Below, in pieces: positions 12,131 through 26,027 of a stretch of 64,000 nucleotides of DNA. Below the pieces are notes generated by a model, which was given only the letters and a program-made list of their open reading frames with translations, made no database searches and had not been told where the DNA came from. The translations under genes and the position numbers were made by a program. Within the stretch, counting starts at the first letter, position 1; each line of letters opens with the position of its first letter. The stretch comes from Monocercomonoides exilis (taxonomy: Eukaryota; Preaxostyla; Oxymonadida; Polymastigidae): NCBI GenBank assembly GCA_001643675.2, contig LSRY02000039.1, forward strand, positions 236,001-300,000, in the 5' to 3' direction.

Positions 12131-12690
12131 AATTTATCCGCTTGCTAAAACTTCACCTCCTTCTCGCTGTTCTCTCATTATTGCCTTTCCCCGGAGAGGT
12201 GATGGTATGCTCTCCCGCACCTCCTCGTGGCTTCTCAGCCGCGAATGTTCCCTCAACGGTATCACATCTCAGCGCACTTCCACATTCTTCGTATCTGCAC
12301 TCCATAACACTCATGAAAAAGAAGCAACAGATAGAATGATTCAGATATTCAACGTATTCCTTCCTGCCACATTATTTCCTGTTCTAGTTCATCATCTTCT
12401 TCTCCTCCAACTTCTCCCCATTTCCATTTAACTTCCTCATTTTTTAAAATCTCAGCAATTTTCACTCACCAATTTCCATTCATCATATCATGTCTAACGA
12501 ATTCTTCTATCTCTTTATCTTTATACTCTTCATTGACTTTTCAATCTTCTCATTTTCAACTGTTTTTTTTTCCTTCAGAAATACCCTTCTTCTTTCTTTC
12601 TGCAATCATCCCATATAAAGATGATAAAAAAAAAGAAGAAATCCAATCAAATGAAGTGAGAGATGATAATGAAAAAGTGGTGTTATATGA
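12131..12690. other. Unassigned, possibly decayed coding DNA
   Basis: Mixed-composition DNA with short frames on both strands, none convincing. The plus-strand frame from about 12600 (N-E-K-V-V-L-Y-D-V-Y-A-Y-K-E-E) runs into the GAA minisatellite and may be the edge of a broken gene. Confidence 0.3.
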
Positions 12691-12705
12691 TGTTTATGCA
12701 TACAA

Positions 12706-12778
12706 GGAAGAAGAAAAAGAAGAAAAAGAGGAAGAGGAAGAAGAAGAAGAAGAGGAAGAGGAAAAAGAAGAAAAAGAA

Positions 12779-12810
<32 letters not shown>

Positions 12811-12940
12811 AGAAGAAGAAGGTGAAGAAGAAGGTGAAAAAGAAAAAGAAGAAGAAGAAGAAGAAGAAGTTGAATAAGAAGAAGAAGAAGAATTCGAAGA
12901 AGAATTCGAAGAAGAAGAATTCGAAGAAGAATTCGAAGAA

Positions 12941-12972
<32 letters not shown>

Positions 12973-13057
12973 AGAAGAAGAAGGTGAAGAAGAAGGTGAA
13001 GAAGAAGGTGAAAAAGAAAAAGAAGAAGAAGAAGAAGAAGAAGTTGAATAAGAAGAA

Positions 13058-13090
<33 letters not shown>

Positions 13091-13138
13091 AAAGAAGATT
13101 ATGAAGAAGAAGAAACAGAAGAGGAGGAAGAGGAGGTT
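12706..13138 (+). repeat. GAA/GAG minisatellite with an internal tandem duplication
   Basis: Purine-only (GAA)n/(GAG)n tract. A unit with GGTGAAGAAGAAGGTGAA, then a GAA run, then GTTGAATAAGAAGAAG occurs twice (TAA at about 12875 and 13049). AATTCGAAGAAG repeats lie between the copies. In the frame entering from 12533 it encodes poly-Glu with an in-frame TAA in each copy. It is therefore not an open gene now, and the stop predates the duplication. Confidence 0.8.
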
Positions 13139-14314
13139 TTGTAATGAAAGTGATCGAAGTTGCATTTGAACATGTTTCATCTGCTGCTTCTTTCTCCACC
13201 TCTGAAGAAGAGGAAGCAAAAGAGCAAGATATTTGAATATAACAACATTCAGTTGCCTCACAATCAACTGGCCTTGATGACGATTAGAAGGAAGATGATA
13301 TGAAAGAAAGTAAAAATATTTGCTGCTCCGTTCTTTCAGCAGCCGCTCCTTCAAATTGTTCAGATTCGGACGAATAAATTTGGTCATCCAATGCCTCTTC
13401 TAAAGATTCTGAGGTTTTCGTGTTTGCGTATCCTTCTCAGCTTCTTCTTCCTTCTCTTTCACTCTCACTCTCTTCTTCTTCGTTTTCTTTTCTGACTTTT
13501 TCAAGTTCTTTGTTACTTCCGTTTTTTAATTTCTTTTTTCCCCCACTTTCATCTGCCTTGATTGCAATTCACCACCATCTCTCTCATCTCCTCGATCTCC
13601 TTCATCTTCAAAATCATCCTTTTCCCTCTTCATTTTCTCCTCTTTCTATCCCTTTAGATCTGAGCACTCAATGAAATGAATCAGTATTCTTTTGATAAAA
13701 AAAAAATAAATTTCATCTTTCCCTTTTGCCTCTGGCTCAGCAGAACTCTTCATCTGATGGCAAGCCCTTCTTCTGTGTGGATGAAGACATGTAGAATAGG
13801 AAGAAAGTAAACCAAGTGGAAAAGCAGAGGAAGGAGGAGGAGAAGAAGAATAAGTATGTTGCTGTTTATTCTGTGCCTGTGAATGAATAAGGAGTTGCAG
13901 TTGAGAAAAGCAGAAGAGGGAAAATGAGTTTCTCAAAGCTGAGTAAAATCGAAGTTGGAAATTTGCACAAAGTTGCCTTTTTTGTCACTTTATGCATTAA
14001 TCGAACGAAAATGTCTCCGTTACAGTCATTTGTTTCCCTCTTTCATTCGTCTCGCTTTATCTTCTTTTAAGCTGTTTTTCTTTCTGTTCTCTAAAAGAAA
14101 TGAAATATTTTCCTTTTATTTTCTGCAGTTGCACCTATTTTCAGCTTGCAATAACTGTGTAGGCGGAAGAGCGAACGAATAATAAACAGCCTAGCAGATG
14201 CCAATAAAACTTGCGGTTGATAATAACTTCTGAAAATTTTATAGAAAATTGAACTGCCGTTTCAAAAATGCTGTTGTTGATGTCATTGATGCTTCTGCTT
14301 CTGCTTCTGCTGTT
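13139..14314. other. Unassigned DNA with broken frames
   Basis: Contains plus-strand fragments of coding character separated by stops (e.g. A-F-E-H-V-S-S-A-A-S-F-S-T-S-E-E-E near 13160-13220), then Ser/Leu-rich frames at 13420-13674. Probably more decayed gene sequence. No function can be given. Confidence 0.3.
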
Positions 14315-16760
14315 TCAATCGTGTTGGGAGTGATTTTTCTTGCTTGTTTGTTTTGTGTTCTTGTAATCATCGAAATCATCATATATGGCGTTTCTTTCTT
14401 CTTCAATTAAATCATGCTTCATTTTCTCATCTTCTTCATTCATTTCTCCTACTCTTTCTATTTCTCTCCCTTTTCTCGGAGAAAATTCTTGATCCTTCAT
14501 CTTCATCTGCAAATTCAGCCGTTCTTCATTTGATCGATTGAACGGCAAATGGGGAGATCTGAACGTAAACCAACACATTGCTTCAAATTCAGTCGAAATT
14601 TACAATACAAATTGGATAATCCATCAGAGATGATGATATAATGGAATGGGATGTGGAAGAAGAAGAAGAAGAAGAGGAAGAGGAAGAGAGAGGGAAATGG
14701 AACGAAGAAGAAACTGAAGTAGTTTCAGAATGGATAAAGTTATTTTCTATGTTTTTATGTTCATTGTCACATGCGTTGTGAAAGACAACATGCAGGTGTG
14801 TGTTAATAGCACGCAGCATCTTCTCCAGCCCCAGTCTGACAGGCATTATCGATACTGCATTCTTCAGATATACGATGCGGTATTGCACAGTGAAAGAATA
14901 CTGTTTGTTTTCTGAGTCGTCTTTGATGGATAATGGATGGAAGATATCAGAGATGGAGGGAAGAGTTAGGCAAGGAACAAAAAGAATAAAAACAGGATTG
15001 ATTTGATGGAAGTTGGTGAACAAGTGGGTGAGCAGAAGAGCTTCAGGATGGGCCAGATAACGGGAATTTGAGGTGTCTTGACTGATCAATGGTTGAAGCA
15101 ATTAAATTTATGTTAGTATTGTTTTCATCATATTCGCTCTTTCTTCTTTTGAAGTTCTTTTGATTGAAAGGTATCTTCTGAAGAATATTCACTCGCCTGC
15201 CCGGCATTGGCTGAAAGTTGCTGAATTATTATGATAGAGTAGCTGAATCAGGTTTATTGTTATCACTCAAGTTGCCAAGCTGACTCATCCCATTCGTTTC
15301 TCCATCGCATTTAACTTTTGAAATAAAATTATCAAAAGAAGAAGCTATTCCTTTTTCATCCTTCATCTTCTCCTTTTTCTCATCTTCTTCTCTGCTTTCA
15401 TCTGATAACATTTCTTTAGAATCATCTTCCATCAATTGTTGATGTATTCTCCTTATCGAAGAAACAGCTCTTCCAAAAATGTTTATTCTGTGATAGAATC
15501 GTTTGGGATGACTGCTGAATGAAGAAAGAAGAAGCGCCCAGTCATTTGTGGTGAAAAATGTGTATGGAGAACAAGCTGTAAAGATCACTTGGCTGGACGA
15601 AGAATAAGAATACGAAGAAGAAGATTTTTCGCATTTATTTATGTCAGGATCATCGAAACTTGCGAGTGATGATGATGCTGACGTATATCTTTTGTAATCA
15701 ACTTTGTGAATAAAAGGCGTTCTCTGCTCTTTCTTCGTTCTCATCCCTTGTGCTCCCTTTGGAGTTCGAAAAGTCAGTCATTTTTCAGTTTTTCCTTTGT
15801 TTTCCTTCTCTTCCTCTTCCTCTTCCTCTTCCTCTCCATACGGAACATATCGAATCGACGGCACACACACCACAAAGTTGTATATTGAAAACTCACTTGG
15901 CTGCATCATCAGCGCATGTCGCACTTGATTCGCTCTGAAGACGCAGGATGAGCCAAAATCCAATTGAACATCTCGTTCTGCTGATTGCCTAGCATCCTAT
16001 GGATAATCTGAGTCATCTGTAAAGTCGTATGCTTCGTTGTTTTCTTCGTCTTTTTCATCTTCGCTCGCTTCGTAGAAGGAGTCCGAATAAGCAGATCGAT
16101 GGTGAGAATAAATTTGTGGAGAAAAAGAAGAGATAATGATGATGTATTCCGATGATTTCTTGTATCTATGTCCAGCGCTCATGACGAATTCTGTTTGTGT
16201 TCCTTTCACTTCACCTTCTTTTCGGTATTTTGTTCTCATTCATCATTAAGCCTGTCTTCAATTACGTCTTTGATAACCTGCTCTCAAAAATTGTTCGATT
16301 TGCTCCAATCAAATTCTTCCTTTCGCAGTTTGCTCAGTTCATCATTCATTTCTTTCTATATCTTCCGTTTTACACTTTCTTCGTATCTTCGCTTTTTGTG
16401 TTCTGCATCACTCTTTTCTTCTTCGTCCTCTTTATAATTTTCTCATCTTACTCTATCTTCCTCCTCTCCCTCTTCTCTTCTCTTCTCCTTTCCCGCTCTT
16501 TTCATCTGCTTTCCTGCCATTTCTCCTCATTGCTGCTTGTTTTGAAAGATGCCATGCTTTTCCACTGCTATATTTCCCTCAAACACGCAAACAACAGCTC
16601 CGCTCACGAAACATTCAGTGGAAAAACGAGAAGTCGAATCGAAGCTCATCTCCAGTTCAGCCTTCATCACAATCAGTGCCTCAGAAGATGTGTTTTCTCT
16701 GGTGACAGTGTTTGCTTTTGTTGAGGAAGAAGAGGAAAAGGAAGATAAGGAAGAAGGAGA
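14315..16760 (-). pseudogene. Large decayed gene, minus strand, unknown family
   Basis: One minus-strand frame gives protein-like sequence from about 16500 down to 15229. It includes a charged coiled-coil-like section (E-M-N-D-E-L-S-K-L-R-K-E-E-F-D-W-S-K) and D-F-G-S-S-C-V-F-R-A-N-Q-V-R-H-A-L-M. Many in-frame stops interrupt it, e.g. TAG at 15997, TGA at 15778 and several between 16420 and 16160. Every stop checked is one C-to-T step from CAA, CAG or CGA. More coding-like sequence lies upstream (about 16740-16540) and, in other frames, at 15101-14589 (F-T-V-Q-Y-R-I-V-Y-L-K-N-A-V-S-I) and 14578-14315. It is therefore also frameshifted. Poly-Ser and poly-Glu inserts match the style of intact genes here. 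Family not recognised. Confidence 0.5.
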
Positions 16761-17033
16761 AGATCTGAGATATGGCTTTGACTCATTTGAAGAAAAAGGA
16801 GAAGTGCATTTATGAGGTTCTTGAAGATCGAAGATTTTGAAGATGAATGCAAATTATTTTCAATGGAGAAATTCAACGAAATATTAATTCTTATTTTCTT
16901 CTTCCGTTTTTCGTGTTCTTCTTGTAACAGTGTTCAATAAATTCATCATTAATTCTTCCTAATCCTCTTTCTCTCTTTCCATCTAAAAATATAAAAAATT
17001 GAGCGTTCCCTTTTTCATTCCATGCCTTCTTCT
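16761..17033. other. Left flank of the inverted-repeat element
   Basis: No gene. AT-rich and pyrimidine-rich DNA up to the point where identity with the opposite inverted repeat ends (17034). I see no clear target-site duplication against the right flank after 25454. Confidence 0.5.
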
Positions 17034-18268
17034 TTCGCTTCCATTCTTTCATAAAATATCATCTTTCCTCAAAAATAATTCTTTGCCAATGCCCAACGCC
17101 AGGCATCTTCGAAATATCTCGCATTTCATCTATCTGTATTTTTCTTCCTTGATTTTCTTCTTCTTCTTCAAAGCCATATAATCCTTCGCTTTTTCAACAT
17201 CCTGAATGAAAAAATAATAATCACTTCAAACAACAACAACAACAACAAACCTTCTAAACATTTTTATATGCAATTTTCTGTTTTATATTCTATTGGCAAC
17301 TGTTTCCCTCCAATAAAAATTCATTATTCCTTCCTTTTTCAAGTGTTTCATCATCTGATTCGCAAATCATCCTTTCCATCAGTTGTTTCTCCATCAAATG
17401 CATCGATTTCTTGCTCTTCTGAAAAATGTGAAATTCATGCATTTTCTTCAATTTCATCTTTCTCATTGAAAAATATCCTTGTTTCTCGTCTGAAAATATC
17501 ATCTCCAATTCCCTTCCCAATCTCTTCACCCTGGGCACTTTCCATATGAATTCGCTCTCCCAACTCGATAGTCGCCCTGCACAACGAGATATCCCGCCTT
17601 CATTCATTTTCATTCATTTCCACCTCCTGCCCTGAAAGAAACACAAAAAACATCAAAAAGCAAATGTTCATATAAAGATAAATAAATAAAGACCAAACTG
17701 CACTTCACTCGTTTTTCGCCAAATAGCCTCATTTCCACAGCCATCATACAAATATTTTCACTTAAAACAATAAAAGAACACATGTTGATTGTCTAGAAGA
17801 AAGCTTTGTTTTATAACATGTGTTTTTATCATAAAATAACAAAAAACAAACCTCGATGCAACGTCAATGTGGAGAAAAATTGTTGAAAGAACATTTTGAA
17901 ATAAAGTTATGGAATTTTTTCTCATTGAAAAGAGTTCAAAACACATATTTTTTAAACCAATTATAATGAATAATGTTGTTTTAAAAATTATGAAGCGTAT
18001 GAACACTAATAGAATATAAGCATTTTCTCGTTCTTGAAAGAACAAAAAAGCGAAAAATTTTCATAGATTTTTGATCTGAAAATTTGAGATACATTTTTCG
18101 AAAAAGAGGTCACACCTTGGTGCCCCCTTTTTTGACATGTTTCACGCACCTTCATAACAACAAATCGATTCGTGCAAAAAAAATGCCACCCAAGGTGTGA
18201 CCATCGTGGGATACCTTAAAAATATTTTTTCCTTATGATCATATCCATAATTTTTTTATATTAACATT
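17034..18268 (-). repeat. Long inverted repeat, left arm (1235 bp)
   Basis: Reverse complement of 24220-25454. Paired coordinates sum to 42488 at every point checked, so there are no indels. Frames of 95 and 107 codons inside it translate identically in both arms, so identity is close to complete. Read outward on the minus strand it holds a 3' splice site (ttctttcag) and protein-like segments such as G-I-G-D-D-I-F-R-R-E-T-R-I-F-F-N-E-K with in-frame stops. It therefore seems to include old coding sequence. Its inner part carries a 13-bp palindrome pair (18108-18120 with 18190-18202). It may be a terminal inverted repeat of a transposon carrying the gene at 19352-23428, or one arm of an inverted duplication. 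Confidence 0.85.
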
Positions 18269-19215
18269 TACGTATTTTCAAAACGATTATAATTTGGGGA
18301 AAAGCAAAATCTATTTGATATTTTAATTTTTGTTATTTTCTCGTTAATAAAATTATATTTTTTCGTTTCGTTTATTTTTGAGGATAAGAATTCTCAGCAG
18401 TCTATTCACTCTTAATTGCAATATAAATTTTTTCATTGTTTTTTCAAATCCTTGATAAAATCAGTTGATTTGATTTTTTCACATTATTGTTGTTCATTAT
18501 TGTTAACAAAAACATTTCAAATAATAAAACCAGTTCGCTGTGCACAATGTTGGAAATATTTCGAAATAAACGAATTGGAACTTTGAAACAACAACAAACT
18601 AACCAAAAAACTTAAACACAAAAAAACAAAGAAAAACTTAATAACACAAATTAAAAAAACAATTTTAAATAACTTTTTGCAACATCTGACGATTAACAAA
18701 ATTAAATACAAAGACATCTTTTTCTTTCAATCAAACACAAACATATTTATTTTCAATTTCATTCTCAAGAAATTCTCACTAATCATTATCAAATTGCCTA
18801 ATATTCTGAACAATGAAAGGTCAAATAAAAAGCAGTACTATAACAGCTAATTCATGAAATTAATGACAATTCCAAACAAAAAAGATTACAAATACTTCAA
18901 GTCCAAAAACAAACTTGACTGTTTTTCTTTTGTTTTCCATCCACTCACCCCTTTCTGATATTTCTCTCTCTTTGACTCAAAAAGATCAAATTCAACAAAG
19001 AAAAAAGACAGATACAATGATAAAACATCACTTCACACTCTCAACCACTCTCATTTTCGAAAATCTTATCCAAAAATCATTGAAACTCTTCACAACACCC
19101 ATCAAAAAATGAATCTCTATTTAGACATATATCGATAAAATGCGGGACAATAACCAATTCAATAATAGGGACATTATAGGGACAAAAACCACAAGAAAAC
19201 AATCGGATTCTAACT
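18269..19215. other. AT-rich DNA inside the element
   Basis: No supportable gene. The T runs at about 19183-19187 and 19196-19199 (read as TTTTT and TTTT on the minus strand) lie just 3' of the structured RNA candidate and could end a Pol III transcript. Confidence 0.5.
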
Positions 19216-19341
19216 GTTGTGCACCTGGGAGGCTGTTTGTCGTATCCAGGTCCGGATAAAGCAGCCCGAAGGCTGCAATATCTGAAACGAACAGTCATGT
19301 CCAGCACCCTTCCGATAGAGTGCCAGCTAAGCATGCACAAC
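19216..19341 (-). ncRNA. Structured RNA candidate (cloverleaf-like, possible Pol III transcript)
   Basis: A GC-richer island in AT-rich DNA that folds into nested helices. The closing stem is 8 bp (GTTGTGCA 19216-19223 with TGCACAAC 19334-19341). One arm is 6 bp (ACCTGG 19223-19228 with CCAGGT 19246-19251). A long arm has CGGATA/TATCTG and GCAGCC/GGCTGC stems separated by a symmetric AA/AA internal loop (19253-19284). A short GCAC/GTGC arm lies at 19304-19323. On the minus strand the long arm ends in a C(UUCG)G tetraloop, so I place the RNA on that strand. Minus-strand GCTTAGCTGG (near 19325) resembles a tRNA-type A box and GTTCGTTTC (near 19290) a weak B box, followed by T runs. It is not a tRNA (no T arm or anticodon arm) and I do not recognise it as 5S, U1, U2, U4, U5 or U6. 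It lies just 3' of the USP-transposase stop codon, so it could instead be a 3'-UTR structure. Confidence 0.45.
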
Positions 19342-19351
19342 AACTAGTTTC

Positions 19352-23428
<4,077 letters not shown>

Positions 23429-24219
23429 TTTTGTGAAATATTTAATTTATAATGGAATTTTTAATATAAAAAATCCTAAAAATTCCGTAGTCATTCACTG
23501 TTTTTTTTATTTTCATTTTTATTATTTTCTATTCATTTTTTCTTTTTCACAATTTATTTTTCTCAAAAGATTTATAGAAATGCAAAAAGCTCATTAGTAA
23601 AATCACAAAATAAAAAAAAAAATAAATACAAAAAATTTGATTATCAACAAAATTTAATATTTAACTGATTTTCTTTTCTTTTTTTATAAATGAATATTGA
23701 GTTGTTAGATTTCAGCAAAAAATATGTTTTTTCAAGAAAAAATTTAATGAGAGATGATAGTTTAGTAAAACTTTTTGATTTTTATATTTAAACTCAATGG
23801 ACAAAATTGCAAATATATGTATGGATGACTAATCAAAATATTTCCAATAACAGATAAAAATATTTTTTTCACAAATACAACCTTGAAGACATTATATGTT
23901 TTTTCGATTTATTCGTTCAAAATCAAATGTGGAATTTTTTTTATTTGCGCAATAATGATGAAACATTTTTTGTTCAATTTTTCAACTTTTGAAAACCTAC
24001 TCAAGATAATTTATTCTTTTCTTATTTTGTTGATTCAATCAAGTGAAAAATAATAATTCATTTTCAAAACTTTCATTAATAAAAGTCAAAATTTAAAATT
24101 TCTTTCAACAAAAGTGGACATACAACCAAATCTCTCACAAAATTATTTCAGAATGTTAAATTTTTGTGAAAATAACAAATGAGAAATAATCGTTTCACAA
24201 TACCAAAGTCAGACGATTG
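23429..24219. other. AT-rich DNA between the USP gene start and the right inverted repeat
   Basis: No gene. It should contain the promoter of the minus-strand USP-transposase gene, but I recognise no motif. Confidence 0.5.
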
Positions 24220-25454
24220 AATGTTAATATAAAAAAATTATGGATATGATCATAAGGAAAAAATATTTTTAAGGTATCCCACGATGGTCACACCTTGGGT
24301 GGCATTTTTTTTGCACGAATCGATTTGTTGTTATGAAGGTGCGTGAAACATGTCAAAAAAGGGGGCACCAAGGTGTGACCTCTTTTTCGAAAAATGTATC
24401 TCAAATTTTCAGATCAAAAATCTATGAAAATTTTTCGCTTTTTTGTTCTTTCAAGAACGAGAAAATGCTTATATTCTATTAGTGTTCATACGCTTCATAA
24501 TTTTTAAAACAACATTATTCATTATAATTGGTTTAAAAAATATGTGTTTTGAACTCTTTTCAATGAGAAAAAATTCCATAACTTTATTTCAAAATGTTCT
24601 TTCAACAATTTTTCTCCACATTGACGTTGCATCGAGGTTTGTTTTTTGTTATTTTATGATAAAAACACATGTTATAAAACAAAGCTTTCTTCTAGACAAT
24701 CAACATGTGTTCTTTTATTGTTTTAAGTGAAAATATTTGTATGATGGCTGTGGAAATGAGGCTATTTGGCGAAAAACGAGTGAAGTGCAGTTTGGTCTTT
24801 ATTTATTTATCTTTATATGAACATTTGCTTTTTGATGTTTTTTGTGTTTCTTTCAGGGCAGGAGGTGGAAATGAATGAAAATGAATGAAGGCGGGATATC
24901 TCGTTGTGCAGGGCGACTATCGAGTTGGGAGAGCGAATTCATATGGAAAGTGCCCAGGGTGAAGAGATTGGGAAGGGAATTGGAGATGATATTTTCAGAC
25001 GAGAAACAAGGATATTTTTCAATGAGAAAGATGAAATTGAAGAAAATGCATGAATTTCACATTTTTCAGAAGAGCAAGAAATCGATGCATTTGATGGAGA
25101 AACAACTGATGGAAAGGATGATTTGCGAATCAGATGATGAAACACTTGAAAAAGGAAGGAATAATGAATTTTTATTGGAGGGAAACAGTTGCCAATAGAA
25201 TATAAAACAGAAAATTGCATATAAAAATGTTTAGAAGGTTTGTTGTTGTTGTTGTTGTTTGAAGTGATTATTATTTTTTCATTCAGGATGTTGAAAAAGC
25301 GAAGGATTATATGGCTTTGAAGAAGAAGAAGAAAATCAAGGAAGAAAAATACAGATAGATGAAATGCGAGATATTTCGAAGATGCCTGGCGTTGGGCATT
25401 GGCAAAGAATTATTTTTGAGGAAAGATGATATTTTATGAAAGAATGGAAGCGAA
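24220..25454 (+). repeat. Long inverted repeat, right arm (1235 bp)
   Basis: Mirror of 17034-18268 (see that entry). The inner end is at 24220, where the arms diverge after AATGTTAA. The outer end is near 25454, where identity stops after AAGCGAA. The palindromic pair lies at 24286-24298 and 24368-24380. The 3' splice-like sites (ttctttcag before 24857, cattcag before 25288) point outward, toward the plus-strand pseudogene that follows. Confidence 0.85.
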
Positions 25455-26027
25455 TGTGGAAGAGATGGAATTTAAAAGGAGAAATGAAAAAATGCCAAAT
25501 TCATTCATTTTTATGTTTGAAAGAAAGAGATGCAAACTGATTGAGTGAAAGATTCAGTGGATGCTGCTCACCAGAAGAACATAAAAGAATGGGAAGAAGA
25601 GAATTTCAATGAATATCTCAGTTGATGTAAATTGACACTCATCTTCTTTATGTCCAACAATTAATCATTTCATGACATTCATTCATCATCTTCTTCTTCT
25701 TCATAATCAATTATTTCAACATCATATCATACAGTTTCTTCTTCTGTTTTCTCTTTCTCTTCCTCGTCATTTTCATCCTCCTTGTCCTTCTCTTTCATTT
25801 AATACGCCTTTCATTCACTGCCTTCTCTCAACAAGCAGATCTTCTCTTGTTCCTTCTTCATTAGCTCTTCAATATTCTCCTCTTTCTCATCTTTCATCTT
25901 CTTTCAATTTCCATTTCGCCACTCAACTCTTTTCTCCTTCTTCCACCTCTATTAATCATCTGTATCCAACAGGCATTTACTCATTTAACACATCGCGCAC
26001 TCCTTCTTCTTTTAATTTTTCTTATTC
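25455..26027. other. Right flank of the inverted-repeat element
   Basis: AT-rich, then Ser/Leu-rich frames from about 25670. It may be the upstream part of the decayed plus-strand gene below, but no segment is convincing alone. Confidence 0.35.

Noticed and set aside
12663-13387. Lys-rich, Phe-rich and Leu-rich frames on both strands of the GAA tract
   Set aside because: They are translations of one purine repeat in different frames. No motif, and composition dictated by the repeat.
16549-16815. 88-codon plus-strand frame ending in a Glu-rich stretch
   Set aside because: The minus strand reads as better protein (V-S-G-A-V-V-C-V-F-E-G-N-I-A-V-E) and joins the minus-strand decayed gene.
17290-18045. 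Two frames of 95 and 107 codons present identically in both inverted repeats
   Set aside because: Identity follows from the repeat itself. The 95-codon one is hydrophobic AT-rich sequence, and for the 107-codon one another frame looks at least as protein-like. I keep them only as evidence for the repeat.
19216-19341. tRNA, 5S rRNA, spliceosomal RNA, hammerhead or HDV-like ribozyme
   Set aside because: No T or anticodon arm. No C-U-G-A-N-G-A/G-A-A-A hammerhead core. No match I can recognise to 5S or U-RNA signature sequences. The fold alone does not name it.
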